Positions 6,869-16,859 of a stretch of DNA of 64,000 nucleotides are shown here, piece after piece. The DNA lies in contig CP129481.1 in assembly GCA_030583905.1 (NCBI GenBank), positions 2,108,001 to 2,172,000 of the forward strand, in the 5' to 3' direction. The notes beneath the pieces are model-generated. The model worked only from the letters and a program-made list of their open reading frames with translations, was not told the origin of the DNA and did no database searches. Each line of letters opens with the position of its first letter. Positions within the stretch are counted from its first letter, which is position 1. Both the position numbers and the translations under genes were made by a program. Source of the stretch: Anaerolineales bacterium. GTDB taxonomy: Bacteria > Chloroflexota > Anaerolineae > Anaerolineales > Villigracilaceae.

Positions 6869-9631
6869 TTACACCAACTCCACCTTGACCGCCGTGATCT
6901 TGTAGGACGGGATCTTCGAAACCGGGTCAAGCGAAGCGTGCGTCAGTTCGTTGGCAGACGCCTCGGGGAAGTGGAAGTTCGCATACACCATGCCGGGCGG
7001 CACGCGGTCGGTCACCCAGGCTTTCGCTTCGATGCTTCCGCGCCGCGACGTCACGCGCACATGGGTCTTCCCATTGAGTCCGATCTTTTCGGCGTCGTCC
7101 GGGTTCACCTCGATCAATGCCTCGCCGTATACCTGCATGATGCCTTCAGCGCGGCGGGTCATTGTCCCGCCGTGCCAGTGATACAGCACGCGTCCGGTGT
7201 TCATCACCATCGGGTACTCGTCATCGGGGCGTTCCGCAGGCGGTACATGGTCGATTGGCATAAACTTGCCCTTGCCGCGCGTGAACTGTTTGGTATGCAG
7301 GATCGGCGTGCCGGGATGATCTGCCGTCGGGCAGGGCCATTGCAGACGCTCGCCCGCTTCCAGTCTTGCATGCGTGATCCCGCCGTAGGATGGCGTGACC
7401 GCATTGATCTCGGACATGATCTCGGCTGTGGATGTGTACTCCCAACCAGCATGCGGTGCATCTTTCTGGACCCGGTCACTGATTCTGATCATCAACCGTT
7501 TTGCCAACTCGGAGAGGATCCACCAATCCGGCTTCGAGTCGCCCAGCGGCTCGATGGCTTGACGCACCATCTGCACGCGGCGTTCGGTGTTTGTGAATGT
7601 ACCCGTCTTCTCGGCGAAGGATGCGCCGGGCAGCATCACGTCCGCGTATGCAGCCGTCTCCGACGGGAATATCTCTTGCAAAACGAGGAAATCCAGTGAT
7701 TCCAAGCAATGACGGATGTGTTTCGTATCCGGGTCCGACATGACCGGATCTTCACCGAGGATATACAGTGATTTGATCTTGCCGTCGAGAATGCCCGGCA
7801 TCATCTCGGTGACAGTGAGTCCGGCCTTGGCTTCGGCGGTTGCGCCCCAGGCTTTCTGGAATTTCTCGCGCGCTTCCTCGCTCGTGACGGGTTGATATGC
7901 CGGGTACACGTTCGGCAGACCGCCCATGTCACATGCGCCTTGCACGTTGTTCTGTCCGCGCAGCGGGTTGACGCCGCCGCCGGCTTTTCCCATGTTACCG
8001 AGCAGCATCTGGAAGTTGGCAAGGTCCATCACATTGCGCACACCGACGATGTGCTGCGTAATGCCCATTGCCCATATCACCGCCATCGGCTTGGACGTGG
8101 CGAGGATCTCAGCCGCTTCGTACAGTTTCTCCACGGGGATGCGCGTGATCTCCGCCACTTTGTCGGGCGGGTACTGCATCACGGTCGCTTTGAACTCGTC
8201 GAAGTTTTCGGTGCGTTCCTCGATGAAGGCTTTGTCTTCCCAGCCTTTTTCAAGGATGATGTACATTAATCCGTTGAGCAGGGCAATATCCGTGCCGGGC
8301 TTTTGGCGCAGGTGCAGTGTCGCAAATTCGGTGATGTCGATCTTGCGCGGGTCAGCCACCACAAGTTTTGCGCCGCGCTGACGTACCGCCTGGCGCAGCA
8401 TCGCGCCGAAGACGGGGTGTTGTTCGGTGGTGTTCGAACCAATGATAAGGAAGGCTTGCGCCTGACTGGCGACATCGTCCATGCTGTTGGACATCGCGCC
8501 CGAACCGAAGGAGGCAGCCAGACCGGCTACCGTGCTGGAGTGTCAGAGACGGGCGCAGTGGTCGATGTTGTTCGTCCCCATGACCTGCCGCGCCAGTTTG
8601 TTCATCAGATAATTTTCTTCGTTCAGGCATTTCGCCGATGTCAGGAAACCCATCGAGTCCGCCCCGAATTTCGAGCGGGTGTCGGCGAGTTTGTTCGCCA
8701 CGATCTCGAGCGTCTTATCCCATTCGGCTTCGACCCAATCCCACGGCGAACCGCTCAATTCCTTTTTGCCGCCTTCGAGCAGGTAACGGCGGACCTTTGG
8801 TTTCACCAGTCTGTCGGGATGATGAATGAAATCGTAGCCGTAACGTCCCTTCACGCACAGGTGATTGCCGTTGAGGGGCGCCTTCTCGGTCGAAGTCACA
8901 CGGATGATCTTGCCATCCTTGACATTCAACTCGAACTGACAGCCCACACCGCAGTAGGTGCAGGTGGTCATCACCAGTTTGTCGGGCACGCCGGCGCCCA
9001 TGGACATGCGGTTATCCAGCGCGCCGGTCGGGCAGTAGGCAACACACGCGCCGCAGGATTCACAACGGGCGTCGAGCATGTCGGTGTCTGCGCCCGCAAC
9101 GGGATGCGTATCGAAGCCGCGCTCCGCCATGCTCCACACGAAGCGTCCCTGGATGTCGGTGCAGGCTCGCACGCAGCGCGTACACTGGATGCATTTGTTC
9201 AGATCCACAAAGACGAAGGGATTTGCGTCGCTGTCCACGGTGTGGCGGGGTGTAGCTGCCATGCTTTTTTCCACATCCAAGCCGTAGTGCTTAACCCAGT
9301 GCATGAACTGGGTCTCTTCCTTCTGTCCGTTCTCATAGCCGCTGTCATGATAGTTGGACATGAACATTTCCAGGATGGTCTTTCGCGATTTCTCGATGGC
9401 AGGGCTGTGTGTATTCACTTCCATGCCTTCGTTGACGGGCAGAGTGCAGGATGCCATCGGCGTGCGCCAGCCTTTCACGTCCACGACGCACAGGCGGCAG
9501 CCGCCGAACGCTTCGAGGTTGGGATGGTCGCACAGGGTCGGGATGGTGATGCCCGCCGCCTGCGCGGCTTGCAGGATGGTTATTCCTTCCTGTGCTTTAA
9601 CTTCCTTTCCGTTTATCGTCATCGTAACCAT
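6869..9631 (-). CDS. fdhA: Formate dehydrogenase catalytic subunit, selenocysteine-containing, with NuoG-type N-terminus
   Basis: The gene encodes 920 residues when the in-frame TGA at 8543-8545 is read as selenocysteine 363. The surrounding NIDHCARL-Sec-HSSTVAGLAA is the active-site loop that ligates Mo/W-bis-MGD. Domains: [2Fe-2S] (Cys 34, 45, 48, 62), then a region where the usual His-Cys [4Fe-4S] ligands are absent, then two [4Fe-4S] motifs (CIQCTRCVRAC, CESCGACVAYC), the CTYCGVGC cluster, and the molybdopterin oxidoreductase and dinucleotide-binding domains. It oxidises formate to CO2, or the reverse, in the cytoplasm. The start at 9631 follows AAGGAG. It is the last gene of the hydrogenase cluster and shares its NuoE/NuoF partners by inference. 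Confidence 0.93.
8513..8545 (-). promoter_or_regulatory. SECIS element with UGA selenocysteine codon
   Basis: Directly downstream of the UGA, the message folds into a seven-pair stem (GGUAGCC with GGCUGCC, one G-U pair) closed by the loop GGUCU. The E. coli fdhF SECIS has the same GGUCU loop about the same distance from its UGA, where SelB binds. The stem starts 11 bases after the UGA. The codon, the flanking FDH active-site residues and the hairpin agree with each other, so recoding is strongly supported and a stop or frameshift is unlikely. Confidence 0.92.
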
Positions 9632-9654
9632 ATGATCTCCTTGCATATATTGTG

Positions 9655-10158
9655 TCACGCCGCCGTCGGTAAAATGCCTTCGGTTCGCATCCAATTCCAG
9701 ACCAGATCAACTGCCTGTGGGAGGAGCGCCGAGGTTTCTTCGGATGGCTCACGGGAAAAGCGGAAGTGATACCCGCGCACAGAAAGCAGTGCCGCCGCGG
9801 GTTTCCTGTTGTAGATCGTCTCACAAAATGATAAAAGCGAATTTGGTGTAAGGTGGTGCGTAAAAGGGGAGCGCTGGAATTCGCTTTCGACATGGATCAA
9901 GCGGACCTGCTCGGGGATATTTCCCGTGTGGGCATCCACAAAACAAACATGCTCATACCCGGCGATCTCCTCTGCCATTTCGGGGGTGAGTTGCAGGGAG
10001 AATGCAAAATCCGCCAGGTCATTTGCCGGGAATTCATCCTCGTACGATTCAGGCGCGGACAGACCAAGCCGTATGGCAACTTCGCGCAGGACATGCCATG
10101 CAACGCCGTCGTCCTCCCGGTCGGGATTTCCATAACCAATAAAAGATATTTTTTTCAC
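9655..10158 (-). CDS. [NiFe]-hydrogenase maturation endopeptidase
   Basis: The protein has 167 residues and a GTG start preceded by AGGGAATATC. The fold is that of HyaD/HybD-type proteases: GYGNPDREDDGVAWHV (residues 8-23) carries the first Ni-binding acidic residue, CFVDAHTG the Asp, and FTHHLTP the His. It would remove the C-terminal peptide of the hydrogenase large subunit after Ni insertion. The large subunit encoded at 10677 has a 25-residue tail after its last metal ligand, so substrate and protease are in one cluster. The gene sits between a CBS protein and the formate dehydrogenase. Confidence 0.88.
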   Translation of the reverse strand: MKKISFIGYGNPDREDDGVAWHVLREVAIRLGLSAPESYEDEFPANDLADFAFSLQLTPEMAEEIAGYEHVCFVDAHTGNIPEQVRLIHVESEFQRSPFTHHLTPNSLLSFCETIYNRKPAAALLSVRGYHFRFSREPSEETSALLPQAVDLVWNWMRTEGILPTAA

Positions 10159-10176
10159 GCGATATTCCCTATGACA

Positions 10177-10623
10177 TCATTCGCCATATCCGGTGCCGAG
10201 GATATAGTTCTCCAGCTTTACGATCTCGCCTTGTTTTTCCTGAAGCAGCGCTTCTGCCAGCCGGCGGATGGAGACAACTCCGACCACACGATTGTTTTTC
10301 AGTACGGGCAGATGCCGCACATGGAACCTGCGCATTAACTCGGCGCATTCCTCCAGCGAGGTTTCGGGATGCACCATTACCATTTGTTCGGTCATCAGTT
10401 CCCGGACAAGGGTATCTTTTGCGTATCTGCCTTTGACTTCCCCCAGACGGGCATAGTCACGCTCGGTAAAAATACCGATGATCTTTTCGTTCTCTGTCAC
10501 CAGGATCGATCCTGTATTTGCTTCTTCCAAAACCTGAAGAGCATCCAGAACGGTGGCGCCGGCGTGGATAGTGACGACTTTTGATTCGGGCTTCTCATCA
10601 AGCAGGTTTTGAACGGTCGTCAT
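10177..10623 (-). CDS. CBS-pair protein inside the hydrogenase cluster
   Basis: The protein has 148 residues with two CBS motifs (NEKIIGIFTERDYARLG and NNRVVGVVSIRRLAEA). The ribosome site AAAGGAG precedes the ATG. It is a duplicate of the protein at 6302. Such small CBS proteins sense AMP/ATP or related nucleotides. Its place between the hydrogenase large subunit and the maturation protease suggests energy-dependent control of the complex, but no effector domain is attached, so a protein partner would be needed. Confidence 0.87.
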   Translation of the reverse strand: MTTVQNLLDEKPESKVVTIHAGATVLDALQVLEEANTGSILVTENEKIIGIFTERDYARLGEVKGRYAKDTLVRELMTEQMVMVHPETSLEECAELMRRFHVRHLPVLKNNRVVGVVSIRRLAEALLQEKQGEIVKLENYILGTGYGE

Positions 10624-10676
10624 GACTGGTCTCCTTTCCTATTCGAAGGAACGATGAATGGCGTTTTTCTTGAAAA

Positions 10677-12104
<1,428 letters not shown>

Positions 12105-12120
12105 ATATTCTCCAGGGCTG

Positions 12121-12663
12121 CTAGTGCCAGTGCAGCAGGTCGTCCTTCAATTCGGGTTTGCGCCCCTGAGCCAATTCGGAAAGAACGTGGAAAATGACAT
12201 CCGGATCGGGCGGGCAGCCGGGAACGTTGTAATCGACAGGCACAACTTCATGAATGGCGCGGGTCTGGGTCATGGACGCCAGTTCTGGGTCGTTGGGGAT
12301 CTCGCTGCCGGCTTCGTTGCTTTCAGCTTCCACATAGGCGCGGCGGAGCGCCTCCTCCACGCCGCAGAAATTCCGCATGGCAGGCACACCGCCGAAGACG
12401 GCGCAATCACCCAATGCCACCAGGATCTTTGCGCACGCGCGCATCTTGTGCGCGACCTCTTCATTGGCGGTGTTGTTGATGCCGCCCTCGAGCACGCCCA
12501 CATCCACACCGCTCTCGTCCGGCTCCTTCAAGTCTGTGATGGGAGTTGCGCGCAGATCCGCAAGTTCGACGATCCTCAAGATACGCTCGTCCATATCCAG
12601 CAGGGACATGTGGCATCCCGCGCATCCGCACATCCAATCGGAGGCAATTTTCGGTTTGTTCAT
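12121..12663 (-). CDS. hoxY: [NiFe]-hydrogenase small subunit (HoxY/HydS type)
   Basis: The protein has 180 residues, the short form without twin-arginine signal or extra cluster domain, as in soluble group 3 enzymes. Cys in CGCAGCHMSLL, GDCAVFGGV and VPGCPPDPD ligate the proximal [4Fe-4S] cluster next to the Ni-Fe site. It relays electrons between the large subunit and the NuoG-like subunit encoded 8 bases upstream. The ribosome site GAGGAAATC precedes the ATG. The close spacing of the three genes supports one complex. Confidence 0.92.
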   Translation of the reverse strand: MNKPKIASDWMCGCAGCHMSLLDMDERILRIVELADLRATPITDLKEPDESGVDVGVLEGGINNTANEEVAHKMRACAKILVALGDCAVFGGVPAMRNFCGVEEALRRAYVEAESNEAGSEIPNDPELASMTQTRAIHEVVPVDYNVPGCPPDPDVIFHVLSELAQGRKPELKDDLLHWH

Positions 12664-12671
12664 GATTTCCT

Positions 12672-14660
12672 CTAATTCAGCGTTACGCTCGCCTTGCGCG
12701 CGCGAACTGCGTTTTGCCAGTCGGTGTCAAGCGTCAGGCTCATTCGCTTTGCAAGATCGGTCAATACGTCCAGGTTGTCGCGCACATGTTCGGGCGGAGA
12801 AAGCAGTTTTTCCGCCTTTTTGATCCGTCCATCAAGATTGATGTAATGCCCCTCCTGCTCCGACCACGTGGAGACAGGCAGGACGACATCCGCTTTTTCG
12901 GTGATCCCGGATTCGTAACTTGCCTGCACCACCAGATAAGGCGCTTTGGACACACGTTCGGCAAGCGACCGCGAAACATGGTCGTCGCCGAGTGCCACAT
13001 ACACAGCTTTGTGACCGTTCAGTTCGAAGGATTCGTCGAGACCGAGCAGGGCGGCGGCAAGACTGTTCGCCTCGCCTTTCAACGACAACAGACCGTTCCG
13101 CTCCTCATCCACGCATCCAACCTGGACTGCGAGCTGGTGCAGTTCCTCGATCAGTGTCTCGTCCCGTTGAGCCGTGATGCCTTTGCCGTAGATAATCACC
13201 GGCGAGACGGCGTGCGCCAGAATCTGCGCCGCCTGGGTCAATTTATCCAGCGGAATTCCCGTCTCCTTGACCGCTTTCTGGATGCGGGCATCTACGTCTG
13301 TAATGTTCAGCGATTTTCGTTCCAAGCCTTCCTTTGCAATGACCGCCTGCAATCCGCGGATCAATACCAGGTCGGCGCCGTTGTTCGGTTTAAGCGCCAT
13401 GTGAGCGATCTCGTCAAGCGAACTTTCACCCGGGTCGATATTGATAAGGTGGATACCCTTGGAAAGGTTGCGCTTGAATAAAAAGCCCGCCACCATGTGG
13501 CTGCGGTTGACATTTGCGCCAATGCACAGGACCGTGTCGGAATTGCGCAGAGTGTCGATCTTTCCTTCGAAGCCGGCATGTTTCTCCGCATATTTTGAAA
13601 CTGCGGCGGTTGGTACGCCTTCTTCGATGCTTGTGACCAACTCGCTGTCGAATTTATTTTGGAACAGATCTTTGAAAGCGCTCAACGTCTCAGCGGGCAG
13701 CCGGGTGGATGCCAGCGCGGCAACCCCATGCTTGTTTCCTGCGAGCGGTTGTAGTTTTTCCTGCACAGCGGACAAGGCTTCTTCCCACGAAACAGGCTGG
13801 AGGGTTCCATTGACCCGCATCAAGGGAGTTGTGAGGCGCGTACGGGTTTCGGTGACGGGGTCATATCGCCCGTGTTCGCACAAAACACCGTGGTTGACAT
13901 CACCATCCCAATCCCCTTCGATGCGCACGATGCGGTTGTCGCGTACCATGATGTTGACCGAACATCCCACCGAACAACCTGCGCATACGGATTTGATTTC
14001 TGTCAGTTGTTCGTCCTTTGCCTGATAGGCGCTGGTGCGGTCGATCAGCGCGCCTGTCGGGCAGACCTGCACGCACGAACCGCATTTGATGCAGGTGCTG
14101 TCGCCGAGCGGGACGTTGGTGTCCGCGACGATCATGCTGGATGCCCCGCGTTCCGCCACGGATAGTGTGAAGTTGCCCGCCATTTCAGCGCAGGCACGCA
14201 CGCAGCGGCGGCACAGGATACAGCGGTTGTTGTCCAGGATGAAATATGGATGCGACGTGTCTGTTATGAAGTGGTTCCAGCCCGGCTGGATGGGCCAATG
14301 GGTCATCTCTTCATGGTATGCCGCGTTTTGCAGTTCGCAGTCCCCGCCGCTGACCTGGCAGAAAGGGCAGAAGTGATTGCGGTCGCTGAAGAGCATCGAA
14401 AGGATGAACTTGCGCGATTGCTTGAGCGCTTCGGTCTCTGTTTCGATCTCCATACCGTCACTGACCGGGAGCGTGCAGGATGCGATCGGCACCCTCATGC
14501 CTTTCACTTCCACAATGCACAGGCGGCATCCGCCGTATGGGGCGAGGTGCTTGTGGTCGCAGAGTTTGGGGATCTGGATCCCCGCCATCTCTGCGGCGCG
14601 CAAGACGGTCGTCCCTTTTGGAGCGCTGACCTTTTTTCCATTGATCGTTATCTCTACCAT
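12672..14660 (-). CDS. NuoG/HydA-like electron-transfer subunit with a non-catalytic molybdopterin-type domain
   Basis: The protein has 662 residues from the ATG at 14660 (GAGG upstream); the frame extends to 14747 without support. Clusters in order: [2Fe-2S] Cys 34/45/48/62; His-Cys [4Fe-4S] HFCPFCQVSGGDC; CILCRRCVRAC; CIKCGSCVQVC; and CAGCSVGC. The last ~400 residues match a molybdopterin oxidoreductase fold, but the catalytic Cys/Sec loop has become SIEEGVPTAAVSK, so it cannot hold the metal in the usual way. It probably wires the [NiFe] module to the NuoF subunit, as HoxU or the HydA of [NiFe] bifurcating enzymes does. No H-cluster domain is present. Confidence 0.88.
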   Translation of the reverse strand: MVEITINGKKVSAPKGTTVLRAAEMAGIQIPKLCDHKHLAPYGGCRLCIVEVKGMRVPIASCTLPVSDGMEIETETEALKQSRKFILSMLFSDRNHFCPFCQVSGGDCELQNAAYHEEMTHWPIQPGWNHFITDTSHPYFILDNNRCILCRRCVRACAEMAGNFTLSVAERGASSMIVADTNVPLGDSTCIKCGSCVQVCPTGALIDRTSAYQAKDEQLTEIKSVCAGCSVGCSVNIMVRDNRIVRIEGDWDGDVNHGVLCEHGRYDPVTETRTRLTTPLMRVNGTLQPVSWEEALSAVQEKLQPLAGNKHGVAALASTRLPAETLSAFKDLFQNKFDSELVTSIEEGVPTAAVSKYAEKHAGFEGKIDTLRNSDTVLCIGANVNRSHMVAGFLFKRNLSKGIHLINIDPGESSLDEIAHMALKPNNGADLVLIRGLQAVIAKEGLERKSLNITDVDARIQKAVKETGIPLDKLTQAAQILAHAVSPVIIYGKGITAQRDETLIEELHQLAVQVGCVDEERNGLLSLKGEANSLAAALLGLDESFELNGHKAVYVALGDDHVSRSLAERVSKAPYLVVQASYESGITEKADVVLPVSTWSEQEGHYINLDGRIKKAEKLLSPPEHVRDNLDVLTDLAKRMSLTLDTDWQNAVRARKASVTLN

Positions 14661-14698
14661 GCGTTCCTCTTTGATTCTCTCGGTTGGCGATCCGATGA

Positions 14699-16339
14699 TC
14701 ATGCCAACTCGATATCTCTTGTCATTTCGCAGACGCCCGTGGGGCAATTGCCGGTTTGAATATGTGCCTCCACTTCTGTGCGGAAGTGCTTCAGCATATC
14801 CCGGATCGGGACTGCGGCGGTTTGACCCAATCCGCAGTTCGAAGCGCGCTCCATTTCGGCGGCGATGTCTGCCAGCTTGTCGAGGTCTTCGAGGTTTCCA
14901 TGTCCCTGCGAAATTCGTTCCACGATCTCATAGGTGCGCTGTGTCCCGATGCGGCAGGGTGTACATTTGCCGCATGACTCAAAGCGGAAGAATTGCAAAA
15001 GGACTTTCACAAGGTCCACGATGCATGTGTTTTGGTCGCAGATGAGCAGGGCGCCGGAACCAAGCGAAACACCCGCTTTGCGGAAGGATTCGAAATCCAT
15101 CGGCACGTCCTGAAGCGCGGCAGGGATGACCGAGCCGCTGCTTCCGCCCGTTTGTGCGAGTTTCATTACGCTGCCGGGCTTCATCCCTTTGGCGTAAATA
15201 TTGATGACTTCACGCAGGGTGATGCCCATCGGCACTTCGATCACGCCGCTGAAATTGACATTGCCCATGATGGTATAGACCTTGGTGCCGGGACTGGACG
15301 GTGTGCCGAATGAGCGATACCATTCCGCGTCGTTGCGGATAATGGCGGGAATGTTTGCCAGCGTCTCCACGTTGTTGACCGTGGTCGGTTTTTTCCACAA
15401 GCCGTGTGTGACGGGGTAGGGCGGACGTGCGCGCGGCTCGCCGCGTTTCCCCTCAATGGATTCGATCAGCGCGGTCTCTTCACCGCACACATACGCGCCC
15501 GCCCCGGCATGGAGATGGACATGGAAATTAAAATCGGTTCCGAAAACATTCTTCCCAAGGAAGCCGAATTCCTGCGCCTGTTCGATGGCATGTTGCAGGC
15601 GGCGATAAGCGAGACCATATTCGCCGCGGATGTAAATGTACCCTTCGTCCGCGCCGACAGCATAGCCGGCAATTGCCATCGCTTCCAGGATGACATGCGG
15701 ATCACCTTCCAGCACGATACGGTCTTTGAACGTGCCCGGTTCGCTTTCGTCGGCATTGCAGATGACGTATTTCTTATCGCCTTGCGCCGCGCGGACGAAT
15801 TTCCACTTGCGCCCGGCGGAAAAGCCTGCGCCTCCGCGTCCCTGCAAGCCCGATTTCTCCACGATGTCAATGACCTGCTCCGGCGTCATGTCGGTCAGGA
15901 CTTTGCCCAGCGCTTCATAACCGTTGCTGGCGATGGTCTCTTCGATATTTTCAGGGTCGATGCGTCCGGCGCGTTCCAGTACGATGCGTTGTTCGGCGGG
16001 GTTGTAGCCCTTGTTGGCGCGCAGGGAGCCGATTTGCCCGGTCAATTCTTTGGGCGGAGCGAGCAAATCTTCGGCGATGCGCCCCTTGTAAAGGTGTTCC
16101 TCCACGAGATAGCGCGCGTCACCGGGTTTGACAGGTCCATAGATCGTTGCTTCGGGATACACCACCACAACCGGCAGGATGTTCGAGCGTTCGGTGTCGG
16201 CGAGCGTGGCGATATCCACTTCATCCTGAAGTCCGTACGCATCCAAAGCTTCCTTTAAGTTCTCAAGCAATTCATTCGCCCCAAGGCGGATGCTCTCAGG
16301 GTCGGTGGAGACCAGGATCATGGCGCGTTTTGTTTTCAT
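14699..16339 (-). CDS. NuoF/HydB-like NAD(H)- and FMN-binding subunit, short form
   Basis: The protein has 546 residues. The core has GRGGAGFSAGRKW (FMN), GAGAYVCGEETALIESIEG (NADH) and ESCGKCTPCRIGT for a [4Fe-4S] cluster. The N-terminal thioredoxin-like domain has lost all its cluster cysteines (VSTDPESIRLGA). The C-terminal two-cluster ferredoxin domain found in the neighbouring NuoF is missing, with only CPTGVCEM left. It should exchange electrons with NAD(P)H. The start follows AGGAG. It sits between its NuoE partner and the NuoG-like subunit in the order E-F-G-Y-H, matching a HoxEFUYH or HydCBASL set. Confidence 0.92.
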   Translation of the reverse strand: MKTKRAMILVSTDPESIRLGANELLENLKEALDAYGLQDEVDIATLADTERSNILPVVVVYPEATIYGPVKPGDARYLVEEHLYKGRIAEDLLAPPKELTGQIGSLRANKGYNPAEQRIVLERAGRIDPENIEETIASNGYEALGKVLTDMTPEQVIDIVEKSGLQGRGGAGFSAGRKWKFVRAAQGDKKYVICNADESEPGTFKDRIVLEGDPHVILEAMAIAGYAVGADEGYIYIRGEYGLAYRRLQHAIEQAQEFGFLGKNVFGTDFNFHVHLHAGAGAYVCGEETALIESIEGKRGEPRARPPYPVTHGLWKKPTTVNNVETLANIPAIIRNDAEWYRSFGTPSSPGTKVYTIMGNVNFSGVIEVPMGITLREVINIYAKGMKPGSVMKLAQTGGSSGSVIPAALQDVPMDFESFRKAGVSLGSGALLICDQNTCIVDLVKVLLQFFRFESCGKCTPCRIGTQRTYEIVERISQGHGNLEDLDKLADIAAEMERASNCGLGQTAAVPIRDMLKHFRTEVEAHIQTGNCPTGVCEMTRDIELA

Positions 16340-16348
16340 GGCTGGCTC

Positions 16349-16846
16349 CTATTCATACCGTTCCAAAATGTCCGGGATCTGCTCGACAGTGACATTGCCG
16401 TACATGTCGTCATCCACGAGCAGGACGGGACCGACACTGCACAAACCGATGCAGGATGTTGTAACGAGCGTCCACTTCTTGTCCGGCGTGGTTTCGCCGT
16501 TTTTCAACTGCAAGGTTTCGCGCAGCGCATCCCAGATCGCCTTGCCGCCGACGACGTGACAGGGAGCATTCTCACAGAACTTGATGACATGCCGTCCGCG
16601 CGGCTGGGTGGAGAGCATGTCGTAGAAACTGACCAAGCCATACAACTGACTTTCCGCCGCAAACGTCCTTTCGGCTGGGTTGTGGATCTGACGCTTTACC
16701 TCCCGTATGGCTTCCGCAGGCACGTAGCCGAGCGCGCGGTTGATCTCACTCAGGACGGGGATCAACGCATCCGGCGATTTCCCGTGCTTTTCGATTGCCT
16801 GCTGGACGACTTCCTTTACTTCGCTTTCAACAGGTGATGCGACCAT
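16349..16846 (-). CDS. NuoE/HydC-like [2Fe-2S] subunit (second copy)
   Basis: The protein has 165 residues with an N-terminal helical bundle and a thioredoxin-like [2Fe-2S] domain; ligands are in FCENAPCHVVGG and TTSCIGLCSVGP. It partners NuoF in NADH-linked dehydrogenases. GGAGG precedes the ATG. It lies 9 bases upstream of the short NuoF, so this pair probably serves the [NiFe] module. A related but divergent NuoE is encoded at 19607. Confidence 0.9.
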   Translation of the reverse strand: MVASPVESEVKEVVQQAIEKHGKSPDALIPVLSEINRALGYVPAEAIREVKRQIHNPAERTFAAESQLYGLVSFYDMLSTQPRGRHVIKFCENAPCHVVGGKAIWDALRETLQLKNGETTPDKKWTLVTTSCIGLCSVGPVLLVDDDMYGNVTVEQIPDILERYE

Positions 16847-16859
16847 TCAGCCTCCGATT

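Noticed and set aside
8543..8545. fdhA as a pseudogene or two separate genes
   Set aside because: The TGA sits exactly at the catalytic Sec position, both sides stay in frame, and a SECIS hairpin with the GGUCU loop follows.
8303..9769. 488-codon plus-strand frame opposite fdhA
   Set aside because: It is the antisense shadow of the formate dehydrogenase gene: no domain features, and the minus strand has clear motifs.
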